Translations under genes and position numbers: made by a program
Notes under the pieces: generated by a model
Database searches by the model: none
What the model was told of the DNA's origin: nothing
What the model saw: only the letters and a program-made list of their open reading frames with translations
In this document: positions 8,568-17,368 of the stretch, one piece after another
Layout: every line of letters begins with the position of its first letter
Position numbering within the stretch: position 1 is the stretch's first letter
Assembly (NCBI RefSeq): GCF_017854415.1
Contig: NZ_JAFMHR010000006.1
Coordinates: 1-47,779 of the forward strand
Direction: 5' to 3'
DNA from: Yoonia sp.
GTDB lineage: Bacteria > Pseudomonadota > Alphaproteobacteria > Rhodobacterales > Rhodobacteraceae
Length of the DNA: 47,779 nucleotides

Positions 8568-10052
8568 CTAGGTATTCTTAACCGCAACACGCCCGTCTGC
8601 GAATTCAATCTCAAGCGATTTCGCCGCCTGCGCCGCACCCTTGCCGGTAACAACAGCCCCATCACCGCGCACAACCGCATAGCCGCGTTTGAGGGTTTCA
8701 ACATAGCCCAACGTCTCGCGCAGACGGTCCAGTGCATCCAACCTTGCTGCGCGCTCCGCCTGCTGGCGGGTAGCACGATCCGACAAGCGACGCAGTTGCA
8801 CTTCCAAACGCTCGGCTTGGCGCACAATGCGTGTTTGCAAGATATCAGTGCGCAAGCCACGGCTGGTTTGGTCCAACACACGGCGCCCATCGCGGGCACG
8901 TCGCTCCAAGGCAGGGACAAGCCGCTCTGCAAGAGCATCGACACGTCTGCGATCCTCTGCCAATCGACGCGCCAATATACCCGGACGCAATGCGGCCTCT
9001 GACATCTGCAAACGCTTCTTCGCCGCCGCTTCGCGCAGCGCAGTTGGCAAACGTTCTCCTAGATAATCCAGTCGCTGACGTGGTCCTTCAACCAAGGTTT
9101 CGACCTGCGGCAATGCACGACCCAGATCACGGACACGCTGCTGGCGCTGCGTTAAGCCAGTGCTTAACGCACGGCTTAGGCGCGCACCTTGCTGATCCGC
9201 CCATGCCAACAATTCCATCCGCACAGGCACCGCCAATTCCGCTGCAGCTGTCGGTGTCGGTGCGCGTACGTCTGAAACAAAATCAATCAGCGTCGTGTCT
9301 GTTTCATGCCCGACGGCCGATATCAGCGGAATATTCGAACGGGCCGCAGCACGCGCCACAATTTCTTCGTTAAAGCCCCATAAATCCTCAAGTGATCCAC
9401 CCCCACGCGCGACAATCAGCAGATCAGGGCGTGGCAGTGCACCACCAGGCGTCAATGCATTGAACCCATCGATCGCTGCGGCCACATCGGGCGCGCATCG
9501 CTGGCCTTGTACGGCGACAGGCCAAACCAGAACCTTACGTGGAAAGCGGTCGCGCAAGCGGTGCAGGATATCGCGGATAACAGCGCCAGAAGGCGACGTG
9601 ACCACGCCGATAATCTCTGGCAGATATGGCAGCGGTTTCTTGCGTTCCGGTGCGAATAGCCCTTCGGCAGCCAACGCTGCCTTGCGCTTTTCCAGCATCG
9701 CCATCAAAGCACCTGCCCCTGCGGGTGCGATATCCTCGATGATCATCTGGTACTTTGATTGGCCCGGAAACGTGGTCAGCTTGCCAGTGGCAATGACTTC
9801 CATTCCTTCTTCGGGACTGTGCGCTAGGCCCTGCGCGCGCCCCTTCCAGATAACGGCGTTCAAAACGGCACGGTCATCCTTAAGGTCCAAGTAAATATGG
9901 CCCGATGCGGGGCGTGACACGCGCCCTACCTCGCCGCGGACACGCACATAGCCAAACCCACCTTCGATCGCCTTTTTCACAGCTCCTGACAGCTCAGAAA
10001 CCGAAAACTCCGGCGTATTATCTATAGGTCCGTCATCGAACAAATCACTCAT
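8568..10052 (-). CDS. xseA: Exodeoxyribonuclease VII large subunit XseA
   Basis: A 494-aa nuclease subunit that, with XseB, degrades single-stranded DNA in repair. An N-terminal OB fold (FSVSELSGAVKKAIEGGFGYVRVRGEVGR, residues about 15-45) is followed by the catalytic domain with IGVVTSPSGAVIRDI, ARGGGSLEDLWGFNEE and SAVGHETDTTLIDFVSDVRAPTPTAAAE, then a long helical region and a C-terminal LKRGYAVVR. ATG 10052 has AAGGAGA seven bases upstream. The start overlaps the stop of the preceding minus-strand gene by eight bases, so the two are probably translationally coupled. XseB is not in the window. Confidence 0.96.
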   Translation of the reverse strand: MSDLFDDGPIDNTPEFSVSELSGAVKKAIEGGFGYVRVRGEVGRVSRPASGHIYLDLKDDRAVLNAVIWKGRAQGLAHSPEEGMEVIATGKLTTFPGQSKYQMIIEDIAPAGAGALMAMLEKRKAALAAEGLFAPERKKPLPYLPEIIGVVTSPSGAVIRDILHRLRDRFPRKVLVWPVAVQGQRCAPDVAAAIDGFNALTPGGALPRPDLLIVARGGGSLEDLWGFNEEIVARAAARSNIPLISAVGHETDTTLIDFVSDVRAPTPTAAAELAVPVRMELLAWADQQGARLSRALSTGLTQRQQRVRDLGRALPQVETLVEGPRQRLDYLGERLPTALREAAAKKRLQMSEAALRPGILARRLAEDRRRVDALAERLVPALERRARDGRRVLDQTSRGLRTDILQTRIVRQAERLEVQLRRLSDRATRQQAERAARLDALDRLRETLGYVETLKRGYAVVRGDGAVVTGKGAAQAAKSLEIEFADGRVAVKNT

Positions 10053-10728
10053 ACCGGTCTCCTTGGGCGCCAAGATTTCGCAACGGCAGTGATGAAAATT
10101 TCCATCGCAAAAACAATGTCATAACAATAACGAGCGTACCGAAGACCGCAAAAACCGTCGATTGCAACGCCAACGCCAAGGCAACAGCCGCCAAACCAAT
10201 CAACCAAAACAGAACACTGGACATCCGCACTGACGCAAGATCAGGATCTGGCCAGTATTGCACCTGCGCCCGCCCAAATTCTTGCGCATAATAGTCGAGC
10301 GTTCGTCCATAAGCAGGATCGTCTTGAAAATCGAGCAAACCACTATGATCACCATCTGGCCGGTAGATCGTTCGACCAATAACGCGCGGGCAAAAGTCCT
10401 CATAATAGGCATCGGTATCTTCGGCATGCAGCCGCCAAACGACATCGACAATCGGCGATGGCGCGAGCACGTCACCGGTGCTGCCCACCAGATAAATAAA
10501 GCGGCGATATTCCTCGAGCATCGTATAGCATACGTCGACCGAATGGCCGGTTTCTTCTTGCAGGCGCTCAATCAAAGACTGCGCCAAAGGGCGCTCGTGA
10601 AAGCTGTAGCCTTCCAGACGGCGCCACAATGATCGATCTGACTTGATGCGCTTCAAAGTATACAACCTCTGCGTGATAATGTATGCTGGAACGATACCTT
10701 GACCCGCAACAAACGCCAAGGCTATCAC
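10045..10728 (-). CDS. Unknown protein with glycine-rich-domain-like motif and C-terminal membrane hairpin
   Basis: Up to 227 aa. The middle contains VVWRLHAEDTDAYYEDFC, resembling the W-x-H-x-x-D-T-x-x-Y-x-x-x-C pattern of uncharacterised glycine-rich domain-like (DUF1399-type) proteins. Two transmembrane segments lie near the C-terminus (about residues 170-208). The N-terminus is uncertain: GTG 10728 gives a hydrophobic leader with no good ribosome-binding site, and a later TTG with AGAGG nine bases upstream is possible. It precedes xseA and overlaps it by eight bases. Function unknown. Confidence 0.65.
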   Translation of the reverse strand: MIALAFVAGQGIVPAYIITQRLYTLKRIKSDRSLWRRLEGYSFHERPLAQSLIERLQEETGHSVDVCYTMLEEYRRFIYLVGSTGDVLAPSPIVDVVWRLHAEDTDAYYEDFCPRVIGRTIYRPDGDHSGLLDFQDDPAYGRTLDYYAQEFGRAQVQYWPDPDLASVRMSSVLFWLIGLAAVALALALQSTVFAVFGTLVIVMTLFLRWKFSSLPLRNLGAQGDRYE

Positions 10729-10812
10729 GCAAGAAATTTGGCCATGTCGTTGCTTGTAGTCATGCTAGCCGCACCTTAGAACCAGCCTCAGACAGCGATG
10801 TAAGGGGCAACA

Positions 10813-12075
10813 ATGAACATTCTGATTTTGGGCAGCGGCGGACGCGAACACAGCCTTGCATGGGCGATCAAACAAAACCCCAAGTGTGACCGGCTGATTG
10901 TCGCGCCGGGCAATGCGGGCATCGCAGAAATCGCGGAATGCGCCGATATCAACATCCTTGATGGCGGGTCCGTTGCAACCTTCGCCGAAGAAAACGCAAT
11001 TGATTTCGTAATCATAGGCCCCGAAGCGCCGCTCGCACTTGGTGTCGCTGATCGCTTGCGCGCCGCAGGGCTTTTGGTCTTCGGGCCCAGCAAGGAAGCC
11101 GCTCTGCTTGAGGCATCAAAATCCTTTACCAAGGCAGTGTGCGACGCAGCAAATGCCCCAACCGCAGCCTATGCGCATTTCAAGGATGCAGACGCCGCAC
11201 GCGATTACATCCGCGCCCAAGGTGCGCCCATTGTCGTCAAAGCGGATGGTTTGGCCGCAGGCAAAGGCGTGATTGTCGCCATGACCGAAAATGAAGCCCT
11301 CGCTGCCATCGACGACATGTTCGACGGCAGCTTTGGCGATGCTGGCGCAGAAGTCGTAATCGAAGAATTTATGGACGGTGAAGAGGCATCATTCTTTGTG
11401 CTTTGCGACGGAAAGACCATCAAGCCTGTCGGCACAGCCCAAGACCACAAGCGCGCCTATGATGGCGATACAGGTCCAAACACTGGCGGCATGGGGGCTT
11501 ATTCGCCCGCACCTGTCATGACCGACGAGATCACGCAAAAAGCGATGGATGAAATTATCCGACCAACGATGGACGAAATGGCAAAACGCGGCACACCATT
11601 CCAAGGGGTGCTGTTTTGTGGATTGATGATTCAGAACGGCCAGCCACGGCTTGTTGAATACAACGTGCGCTTCGGCGATCCGGAATGCCAATGTCTGATG
11701 ATGCGCTTGGGAGGACAGATCCTGGACCTGCTTCAAGCCTGCGCTGAAGAGCGGCTACATGAAGTCAAAGTGAACTGGGCTGACGATCATGCGCTGTCAA
11801 TCGTCGTGGCCGCCAAGGGGTATCCGGGCGCATACCAAAAAGGCACTATTATTGGCGGGCTGGACGGCATCCCCGAAGACAGTTTCCACATGGTTTTTCA
11901 CGCCGGGACAACTGAAAACGAAGGAAAGATTACGGCAACGGGTGGACGCGTCCTTAACGTTACAGCGCGCGGCGCGACTTTGTCCGAAGCCCACGAAAAA
12001 GCCTATGCAATGGCACAAAACATCGATTGGAAAGACGGATTTTATCGTTCCGACATCGGCTGGCGCGCGCTCTGA
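10813..12075 (+). CDS. purD: Phosphoribosylamine-glycine ligase PurD
   Basis: A 420-aa ATP-grasp enzyme that makes glycinamide ribonucleotide in purine synthesis. Seen: MNILILGSGGREHSLAWA at the N-terminus, VIIGPEAPLALG, the ATP-grasp segment PIVVKADGLAAGKGV, EEFMDGEEASFF, DHKRAYDGDTGPNTGGMGAYSPAP and the metal-binding EYNVRFGDPECQ. Length matches the family. ATG 10813 has AAGGGGCAA upstream. It is a single-gene unit flanked by divergent and convergent neighbours. Confidence 0.97.
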   Translation: MNILILGSGGREHSLAWAIKQNPKCDRLIVAPGNAGIAEIAECADINILDGGSVATFAEENAIDFVIIGPEAPLALGVADRLRAAGLLVFGPSKEAALLEASKSFTKAVCDAANAPTAAYAHFKDADAARDYIRAQGAPIVVKADGLAAGKGVIVAMTENEALAAIDDMFDGSFGDAGAEVVIEEFMDGEEASFFVLCDGKTIKPVGTAQDHKRAYDGDTGPNTGGMGAYSPAPVMTDEITQKAMDEIIRPTMDEMAKRGTPFQGVLFCGLMIQNGQPRLVEYNVRFGDPECQCLMMRLGGQILDLLQACAEERLHEVKVNWADDHALSIVVAAKGYPGAYQKGTIIGGLDGIPEDSFHMVFHAGTTENEGKITATGGRVLNVTARGATLSEAHEKAYAMAQNIDWKDGFYRSDIGWRAL

Positions 12076-12082
12076 TCCACCT

Positions 12083-12114
12083 TTCTTCAGAGCATAAATA
12101 TCCCCGCCGGAGGC
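12083..12114 (+). repeat. 32-bp dispersed intergenic repeat, copy A
   Basis: Begins seven bases after the purD stop. Matches copy D (44172-44203) at 31 of 32 positions and copy B (25504-25535) at 29 of 32. Core ATATCCCCGCCGGAGGC. Confidence 0.9.
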
Positions 12115-12124
12115 AAAAAAGTCA

Positions 12125-12156
12125 AAAGCCGCGCTCTGTTTCCAGAGCGCGGCTTT
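12125..12156 (-). terminator. Intrinsic terminator between purD and carD
   Basis: Perfect 14-bp stem, AAAGCCGCGCTCTG pairing CAGAGCGCGGCTTT, with a 4-nt loop. On the minus strand it is followed by TTTTGACTTTTTT, so it mainly ends carD. It may also stop purD transcripts, although the plus-strand U tract is only three long. Confidence 0.85.
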
Positions 12157-12178
12157 CGCAAATCAAGTCGCAAGCATT

Positions 12179-12685
12179 TTAAGCTGCGCGGTTCACCAAC
12201 ACAGAGTCGATCTGAGCTGCCGAAGCATTCTCGTCACCACCAGCAACGGCAGCAAATTCACGGGTCAAACGCTCGAGAGCGGCTTCGTATAGCTGTCGCT
12301 CTGAATAGCTTTGTTCGCGCTGGTCATCTTGGCGGTGCAAGTCGCGAACAACTTCAGCAATCGCGATCAAATCACCAGAGTTGATCTTTTGCTCGTACTC
12401 TTGCGCACGACGCGACCACATCGCTTTTTTGACTTTGGCCTTACCGCGCAAAGTCTTCAGCGCATGGTTCACCACATCAGGTGTCGCCAAAGCACGCATT
12501 CCGACGTCAGTGGCTTTGTGTGTTGGCACACGCAAAGTCATCTTGTCTTTTTCAAAAGCAATCACGAACATTTCCAGCTCGAAGCCCGCAACCTCTTGCG
12601 TTTCAATCGAAACGACTTTGCCTACGCCATGTGCAGGGTAGACAACAAACTCGTTGGGGCTAAAATCGTATTTTTTCTTACTCAT
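12179..12685 (-). CDS. carD: CarD/CdnL-family RNA polymerase-binding regulator
   Basis: A 168-aa protein. The N-terminal CarD-type Tudor-like domain (FVVYPAHGVGKVVSIE, residues about 13-28) binds the RNA polymerase beta subunit. The helical C-terminal domain has MWSRRAQEYEQKINSGDLIAIAEVVRDLHR, which contacts the upstream edge of the transcription bubble and helps open promoters such as rRNA promoters. ATG 12685 has AAAGGACG upstream. A strong terminator follows. It lies downstream of fdxA on the same strand, with 211 bases between them. Confidence 0.95.
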   Translation of the reverse strand: MSKKKYDFSPNEFVVYPAHGVGKVVSIETQEVAGFELEMFVIAFEKDKMTLRVPTHKATDVGMRALATPDVVNHALKTLRGKAKVKKAMWSRRAQEYEQKINSGDLIAIAEVVRDLHRQDDQREQSYSERQLYEAALERLTREFAAVAGGDENASAAQIDSVLVNRAA

Positions 12686-12726
12686 GGTCGTCCTTTCATA
12701 GCGATCCTAATTTGATACGACAAAAG

Positions 12727-12759
12727 AACCGCCGGTGGCTTGGTGCCTCCGCCGGGGTT
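12727..12759 (-). terminator. Possible imperfect terminator after fdxA
   Basis: GC-rich interrupted hairpin (AACCCCGGCGGAGGC against GCCACCGGCGGTT with a bulge and a mismatch), followed on the minus strand by CTTTTGTC. It sits between fdxA and carD; the rest of 12686-12896 shows no gene. Confidence 0.35.
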
Positions 12760-12896
12760 TGTGGCTCTCGAAATTGGATCAAATTGTTCGCAGCATCGCA
12801 GACACTATACCACAAAAATGGGCATCCTAAAAGTGCTGCATTGCAGCAAAGAAAACCCCTTAGAAATATGGCCCGAGTGGCAGGTCTATCGCCGAA

Positions 12897-13232
12897 TCAG
12901 CCGCCCTCGCCTGCTACTTCGGAAAACAGCTCAAGCTTGCCTTCTTTGCCGTCCATATCGTCAGCCGTTGGCAGTGGATCTTTCTTGGTGATGATCACTG
13001 GCCACATTTCGGAATACTTGCGGTTAAACTCAACCCACTTTTCCATGTCAGGCTCTGTGTCGGGGCGGATCGCATCAGCGGGGCATTCAGGTTCGCATAC
13101 ACCGCAGTCAATGCATTCGTCCGGATGGATCACAAGCATGTTCTCACCCTCATAAAAGCAATCTACTGGGCAGACTTCGACGCAGTCTGTGTACTTGCAG
13201 GCGATACAATTGTCGTTGACGATGTAGGTCAT
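12897..13232 (-). CDS. fdxA: 7Fe ferredoxin FdxA
   Basis: A 111-aa Azotobacter ferredoxin I-type protein. Cys9, Cys17 and Cys50 should bind the [3Fe-4S] cluster, and Cys21, Cys40, Cys43 and Cys46 the [4Fe-4S] cluster, in [17 protein letters not shown] and [11 protein letters not shown]. The C-terminal extension (about residues 60-111) is normal for the family. The redox partner is unknown. ATG 13232 (MTYIVND) matches the family start; the frame runs a few codons further upstream without support. It follows the S4 protein on the same strand. Confidence 0.95.
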   Translation of the reverse strand: MTYIVNDNCIACKYTDCVEVCPVDCFYEGENMLVIHPDECIDCGVCEPECPADAIRPDTEPDMEKWVEFNRKYSEMWPVIITKKDPLPTADDMDGKEGKLELFSEVAGEGG

Positions 13233-13280
13233 AGGCTCATCCGGATAACTAATGCGCACTTGCTAGAATAGTCGCACCCG

Positions 13281-13667
13281 TCATTCAAGGTCGAATGGTG
13301 TCGCACCTTCACGTTGCGACATCAGATCACGGCGATCTTTCTTGGTGGGGCGGCCTTTGCGGTCACCTCCGGGGTTGTAGGGGCGTTTTTCAACAACGGG
13401 TGTCATGTCCTCGTAGAGCGCCTGCGCCTCTGGGGCTGGACCACGTCGCACGCCGCAAGCCACAATCCGCACAACCCGCGTTTCGGCAGCTTGAATGAAA
13501 GTGAGCACGTCACCTGCGCCGACAGCGCGGGCAGGTTTGCCAACCAATTGGCCGTCCAAGCGCACCTTACCTGCCGTCACAACCCCCGCAGCAATGCTGC
13601 GCGATTTAAAAAACCGCGCCTGCCAAAGCCATTTATCCAAACGGATTGTGGGGCGTGGATCGCTCAA
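13281..13667 (-). CDS. S4-domain RNA-binding protein, Hsp15 (HslR)-like
   Basis: A 128-aa basic protein with an N-terminal S4 domain, RLDKWLWQARFFKSRSIA then GKVRLDGQ, as in Hsp15, which binds stalled 50S subunits carrying nascent chains. A charged tail rich in Lys, Arg and Asp follows (KGRPTKKDRRDL). The start is TTG 13667, overlapping the helicase stop as TTGA, so it is probably read by translational coupling; no other start fits the domain edge. It lies between the helicase and fdxA. Confidence 0.85.
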   Translation of the reverse strand: MSDPRPTIRLDKWLWQARFFKSRSIAAGVVTAGKVRLDGQLVGKPARAVGAGDVLTFIQAAETRVVRIVACGVRRGPAPEAQALYEDMTPVVEKRPYNPGGDRKGRPTKKDRRDLMSQREGATPFDLE

Positions 13668-16411
13668 TCCTTGTTGAAGCCGGCCAATGCGGCAGCAAAC
13701 GGGTTGTCCGGATCAATCGGCTTTTCGCGCTTGGGCTTTGCTTGGAAGGTTTGCGGCTTGTTGCTATCCGCCTTTGGCTTGCTTTTACCCTTTGGCTTGC
13801 CCTTTGCACGCGGACGATTGTCCGCTTGCGGGCGCGCTGGACGGGCCGCGCGTCCACCCCAAGTAAAGGTGTAAAACGCTTCCATTTCTGGTCCGGTATC
13901 AACCGCTTCAGGTGTCGTATCAATCGGGGCTTCATCAGTCGGCGCAACATCTTCCGAAGGCGCGTCCGCAGTAATTTCAGCAGGTGCTTCAGCGTCAGGC
14001 GCAGCCTGATCCGCGACAACTTCAGTCGCGACGGCTTTGACTTTTTCGCGCTCGCCCTTCTCGGCCTTATAGCCAAGTCCTGCCATCAAATCCGCAAACT
14101 GTTCCAGCGTCATACCGGTGATCGACAACATATCCGGGTTGGCTTCAAAACCACCACGGCTGTCTTTGTCGCGCAGCATATCAGCAAGGCGTTCCAGCAT
14201 ATCAATGCGGATCGCACGTTCGCCGGCAGCACGGTAACCGGCCATTGCATAATACCCTGCAACCGCATCCTTGGCGGCGGGTACTGTCACCAAACCCGGT
14301 GGCGGGCTTTCGGGGAATTCGGACAGACCCTTGGACAGTGACCAAAGCACCAAACGCAGACGCGTCGGTGCGGGTTTGAGAAGCAAAGGCATAAAGATCG
14401 TAAACTGACCGAACCGCACACCATGTTTACGCAACGCACCGCGGGCATCTTGATCCAGCGCTTTGACTTCATCAGCGACTTCGCCGCGCGGCAAAATACC
14501 GAAACCTTCGGCCATGCGGTAGGCAAAGCCTTTGGCAGTGCCCGTCAAAGCCTCATCGTTCTTAAGCGCCAAAAGGGGTTCAAAACCGGCAGCAATCTTG
14601 CGATCGATGAAATGCTGCAACCGACGCTGCACTTTTGCTGCGACATCTGATCCGGCCTCTTCGTCAACGAACACTTCGATGGTCGGCTTGAACGGATCAG
14701 GACCGGTAGTCAGTTTTCCAACGGCTTGATCGCCCCACATCAATCCACCTTGTTCAGTAAAATCAATCTCGGGATCGGGCGCGTTGTAAAAGCGGTCTGC
14801 CAGCAGATGAAACTGCGGCACCAGCGCCTGTACGGATGCCTGACGCAATGTCTTGGCCTCATCGGGGCTACCCGCTTTGTCCATACGGAAACGGAAACCT
14901 TCTAACCGTCCAACGAATTCGCCTTCTACGGTCACTTCACCCTTGTCATTCACGTCGGCCACAAGGCTCTCCTTTTGTTTGAGCCGGCGAAGCAAAATGC
15001 TGGTCCGCCGATCCACAAATCTTTGCGTCAATGCACCGTGTAGCGCATCTGATAGTCGGTCTTCTACAGCGCGCGTCTCTTCGCGCCAATGAGATTCGTC
15101 AACCAACCATCCATTCCGTTGTGCGACATAAGTCCATGTGCGGATATATGCCAGCCTTTTGGACAGCGTATCAATGTCACCATCCGTGCGGTCAATGCGG
15201 CGCACTTGCAAGCCAAACCAATTGGATGACACATGCCCAAGTTGATGCAGGTCATTGTAAATCTGCGTGAGTAGCCCCGCATGTTCGCCTTTGCTGATAC
15301 CGCGAAAATCAGGGACGCGGCACACGTCCCAAAGCAATTTAACTGACGGACCGTCAGTGGCCCGTGCCGCTACTTCCGTATCAGCGCCTAGCGCCTTCAG
15401 TGCTGCCAGATCATCGCTTTCGCGCACCCGCGTGAGCCACGGATCATCTGTGCGGTCTTCCAAAGTTGCGATCAGCCGCTTGACCGACCCAAACTGCAAC
15501 CGGCTATTGCGCCACTGCAATTTCTTGACCGGTTGGAACTTATGATCGCAAATTGCCTGCGCAACCTGATCATCCAAAGGCGGCGCTTCGCCCGTCACGC
15601 CAAAGGTGCCGTTCTCGATATGACGCCCGGCGCGTCCCGCAATCTGGGCAAGCTCGTCCGGCATCAAATGCCGCATCCGTCGCCCGTCAAATTTGGTCAG
15701 CGATGAAAACGCGACATGACTAATATCTAAGTTTAGACCCATCCCGATCGCATCCGTAGCCACCAGATAATCGACGTCACCGTTTTGGTACATCTCGACC
15801 TGCGCATTGCGCGTGCGCGGCGAAAGCGCGCCCATCACGACCGCCGCACCGCCTTTGGTACGGCGCAGCAGCTCTGCGATCGCATATACATTTTCAACCG
15901 AAAAGCCGACAATGGCTGCCCTAGCGGGCATTCTGCTTATCTTTTTCGAACCTGAGTACGTTAACTGGGACATCCGCTCACGGCGCATGAACTGCGCATC
16001 AGGGACCATCGCTGCAATCGCGTTGCGCATCGTTTCAGCGCCCAAAAACAGCGTCTCGTGCAGGCCGCGCGCGTTCAACAGACGGTCGGTAAAGATATGC
16101 CCGCGCTCTGGATCGCCGCAAAGCTGGATCTCATCCACGGCAAGAAAATCGCAACCCATGCCGTCCGGCATCGCTTCGACCGTGCACACCCAATAGGCGG
16201 CGCGCGGCGGCACGATACGTTCTTCGCCCGTAATCAGCGCTACGACGCCAGGGCCGCGCGCAGCGACAATGCGGTCGTAAACTTCGCGCGCTAGCAGGCG
16301 CAGCGGCAGGCCAATAACACCCGACTTATACGACAGCATCCGTTCAATTGCGTAATGTGTTTTGCCAGTGTTCGTCGGGCCAAGAACGGCCGTAATCCGG
16401 GAACCCATCAT
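13664..16411 (-). CDS. SUV3/SUPV3L1-like ATP-dependent RNA helicase
   Basis: A 915-aa superfamily 2 helicase. P-loop GPTNTGKT (11-18), DEIQ box (93-96), the SUV3-type segments LPLRLLAREVYDR and TGEER, and the second RecA domain with ATDAIGMGLNLD and QIAGRAGRH. A large C-terminal region ends in a tail rich in Lys, Pro and Ala (from about residue 800). The closest well-known relatives are mitochondrial degradosome helicases, which unwind RNA for degradation; a similar role here is an inference. ATG 16411 and 16408 are both possible. It starts 30 bases after the TPR gene and overlaps the S4 gene. Confidence 0.88.
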   Translation of the reverse strand: MMGSRITAVLGPTNTGKTHYAIERMLSYKSGVIGLPLRLLAREVYDRIVAARGPGVVALITGEERIVPPRAAYWVCTVEAMPDGMGCDFLAVDEIQLCGDPERGHIFTDRLLNARGLHETLFLGAETMRNAIAAMVPDAQFMRRERMSQLTYSGSKKISRMPARAAIVGFSVENVYAIAELLRRTKGGAAVVMGALSPRTRNAQVEMYQNGDVDYLVATDAIGMGLNLDISHVAFSSLTKFDGRRMRHLMPDELAQIAGRAGRHIENGTFGVTGEAPPLDDQVAQAICDHKFQPVKKLQWRNSRLQFGSVKRLIATLEDRTDDPWLTRVRESDDLAALKALGADTEVAARATDGPSVKLLWDVCRVPDFRGISKGEHAGLLTQIYNDLHQLGHVSSNWFGLQVRRIDRTDGDIDTLSKRLAYIRTWTYVAQRNGWLVDESHWREETRAVEDRLSDALHGALTQRFVDRRTSILLRRLKQKESLVADVNDKGEVTVEGEFVGRLEGFRFRMDKAGSPDEAKTLRQASVQALVPQFHLLADRFYNAPDPEIDFTEQGGLMWGDQAVGKLTTGPDPFKPTIEVFVDEEAGSDVAAKVQRRLQHFIDRKIAAGFEPLLALKNDEALTGTAKGFAYRMAEGFGILPRGEVADEVKALDQDARGALRKHGVRFGQFTIFMPLLLKPAPTRLRLVLWSLSKGLSEFPESPPPGLVTVPAAKDAVAGYYAMAGYRAAGERAIRIDMLERLADMLRDKDSRGGFEANPDMLSITGMTLEQFADLMAGLGYKAEKGEREKVKAVATEVVADQAAPDAEAPAEITADAPSEDVAPTDEAPIDTTPEAVDTGPEMEAFYTFTWGGRAARPARPQADNRPRAKGKPKGKSKPKADSNKPQTFQAKPKREKPIDPDNPFAAALAGFNKD

Positions 16412-16441
16412 TTCGTACCCCGATTAAACGAGGGCCCACGC

Positions 16442-17002
16442 CTAAAGCGCTTGACCCTCTAACTGTAGTTGAAGTCGTGCCTTGGATGCATTCACCTCGG
16501 TCGACTGCGGGTTAATTGCAAGGACCATTTCATAAAGCGTCATCGCATCTGCGGGCCGCCCCAGTTCTTCCATGATCAAAGCCAGTCCGCGCATCGCCTC
16601 AAAGTGACGCGGGTTCAGGATCAGGGCCTGCCGGATATCATCCAAAGCAGGCCCGATCAGACCAAGCAAATAATAAGACGACGCGCGGCCATAATAGCCT
16701 TCGGCAAAGTCCGGGGCATGATCAACAAGCGCGCTGAAATGTTCAACCGCAGCATCAGGTGCGCCTTCATCCAGCGCATCGCGGCCACGGCGCATGAGCA
16801 AGTCCATCGCAGCAGACCCGCTCTTGCTCCACTCAGAGATAATCTGCTGCTCAATACGGGAATAGGTTGCGGCGTCTGCCTCGGCCAACTCCTGAAAAAG
16901 TTCGTCAATTCCGGATTCTTGCGCCATAAGAGGTAAGGAAAACCCGACCATGAGCAAAAGTGCCGTAACGATACATTTGATGCGCTGTGTCTGCATAACC
17001 AT
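16442..17002 (-). CDS. Exported TPR-repeat protein
   Basis: A 186-aa protein with a signal peptide (MQTQRIKCIVTALLLMVGFSLPLMA, cut near AQES) and three tetratricopeptide repeats from about residue 70 (GYYGRASSYYLLGLIGPALDDIRQALILNP, then HFEAMRGLALIMEELGRPADAMTLYEMVLAINP). It is probably a periplasmic protein-interaction scaffold. Start is ATG 17002 or 16996, with no clear ribosome-binding site. The frame remains open upstream, but that part is antisense to the SCP2 gene. It precedes the helicase. Confidence 0.8.
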   Translation of the reverse strand: MVMQTQRIKCIVTALLLMVGFSLPLMAQESGIDELFQELAEADAATYSRIEQQIISEWSKSGSAAMDLLMRRGRDALDEGAPDAAVEHFSALVDHAPDFAEGYYGRASSYYLLGLIGPALDDIRQALILNPRHFEAMRGLALIMEELGRPADAMTLYEMVLAINPQSTEVNASKARLQLQLEGQAL

Positions 17003-17075
17003 ATAACCAAATGTAGCGTACTGAGCGGCCAACACCAGAGGCCACGTAGTCACAAAACCTAAAAAGGACAAAAAT

Positions 17076-17366
17076 ATGAGTGATGTCATAACAGAAGCCG
17101 TCGCAGCACTGAATGCCAAGATGAATGGCGCGGGCTTTGATGGGACCGCCAAGTTCACAATCGAAGACGAAGGCAGCATCATCATTGACGAAAGCGGCGC
17201 GCGGGCAAGCGACGAGGATTCTGACGTCACTTTGACCGCAACAACAGATGTCTTCAAAGCAATTCTTGATGGCGAAATGAACCCAACAACTGCGTTCATG
17301 ACTGGCAAACTGACCGTCGACGGCGACATGGGTCAGGCCATGAAGCTTTCAAGCGTCCTGTCTTAA
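17076..17366 (+). CDS. SCP2 sterol-binding domain protein
   Basis: A 96-aa single-domain protein. FTIEDEGSIIIDE, DVTLTATTDVFKAILDGEMNPTTAFMTGKLTVDGDMGQAMKL is the SCP2 core, which binds hydrophobic ligands such as fatty acyl chains. The ligand is unknown. ATG 17076 has AAAAAGGAC upstream. It ends two bases before the hydrolase start, so the two form an operon and a lipid-related role is plausible. Confidence 0.92.
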   Translation: MSDVITEAVAALNAKMNGAGFDGTAKFTIEDEGSIIIDESGARASDEDSDVTLTATTDVFKAILDGEMNPTTAFMTGKLTVDGDMGQAMKLSSVLS

Positions 17367-17368
17367 TC

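Noticed and set aside
13646-14341. 231-codon plus-strand frame
   Set aside because: Antisense to the Lys/Pro-rich C-terminal part of the helicase; such composition often leaves the opposite strand open.
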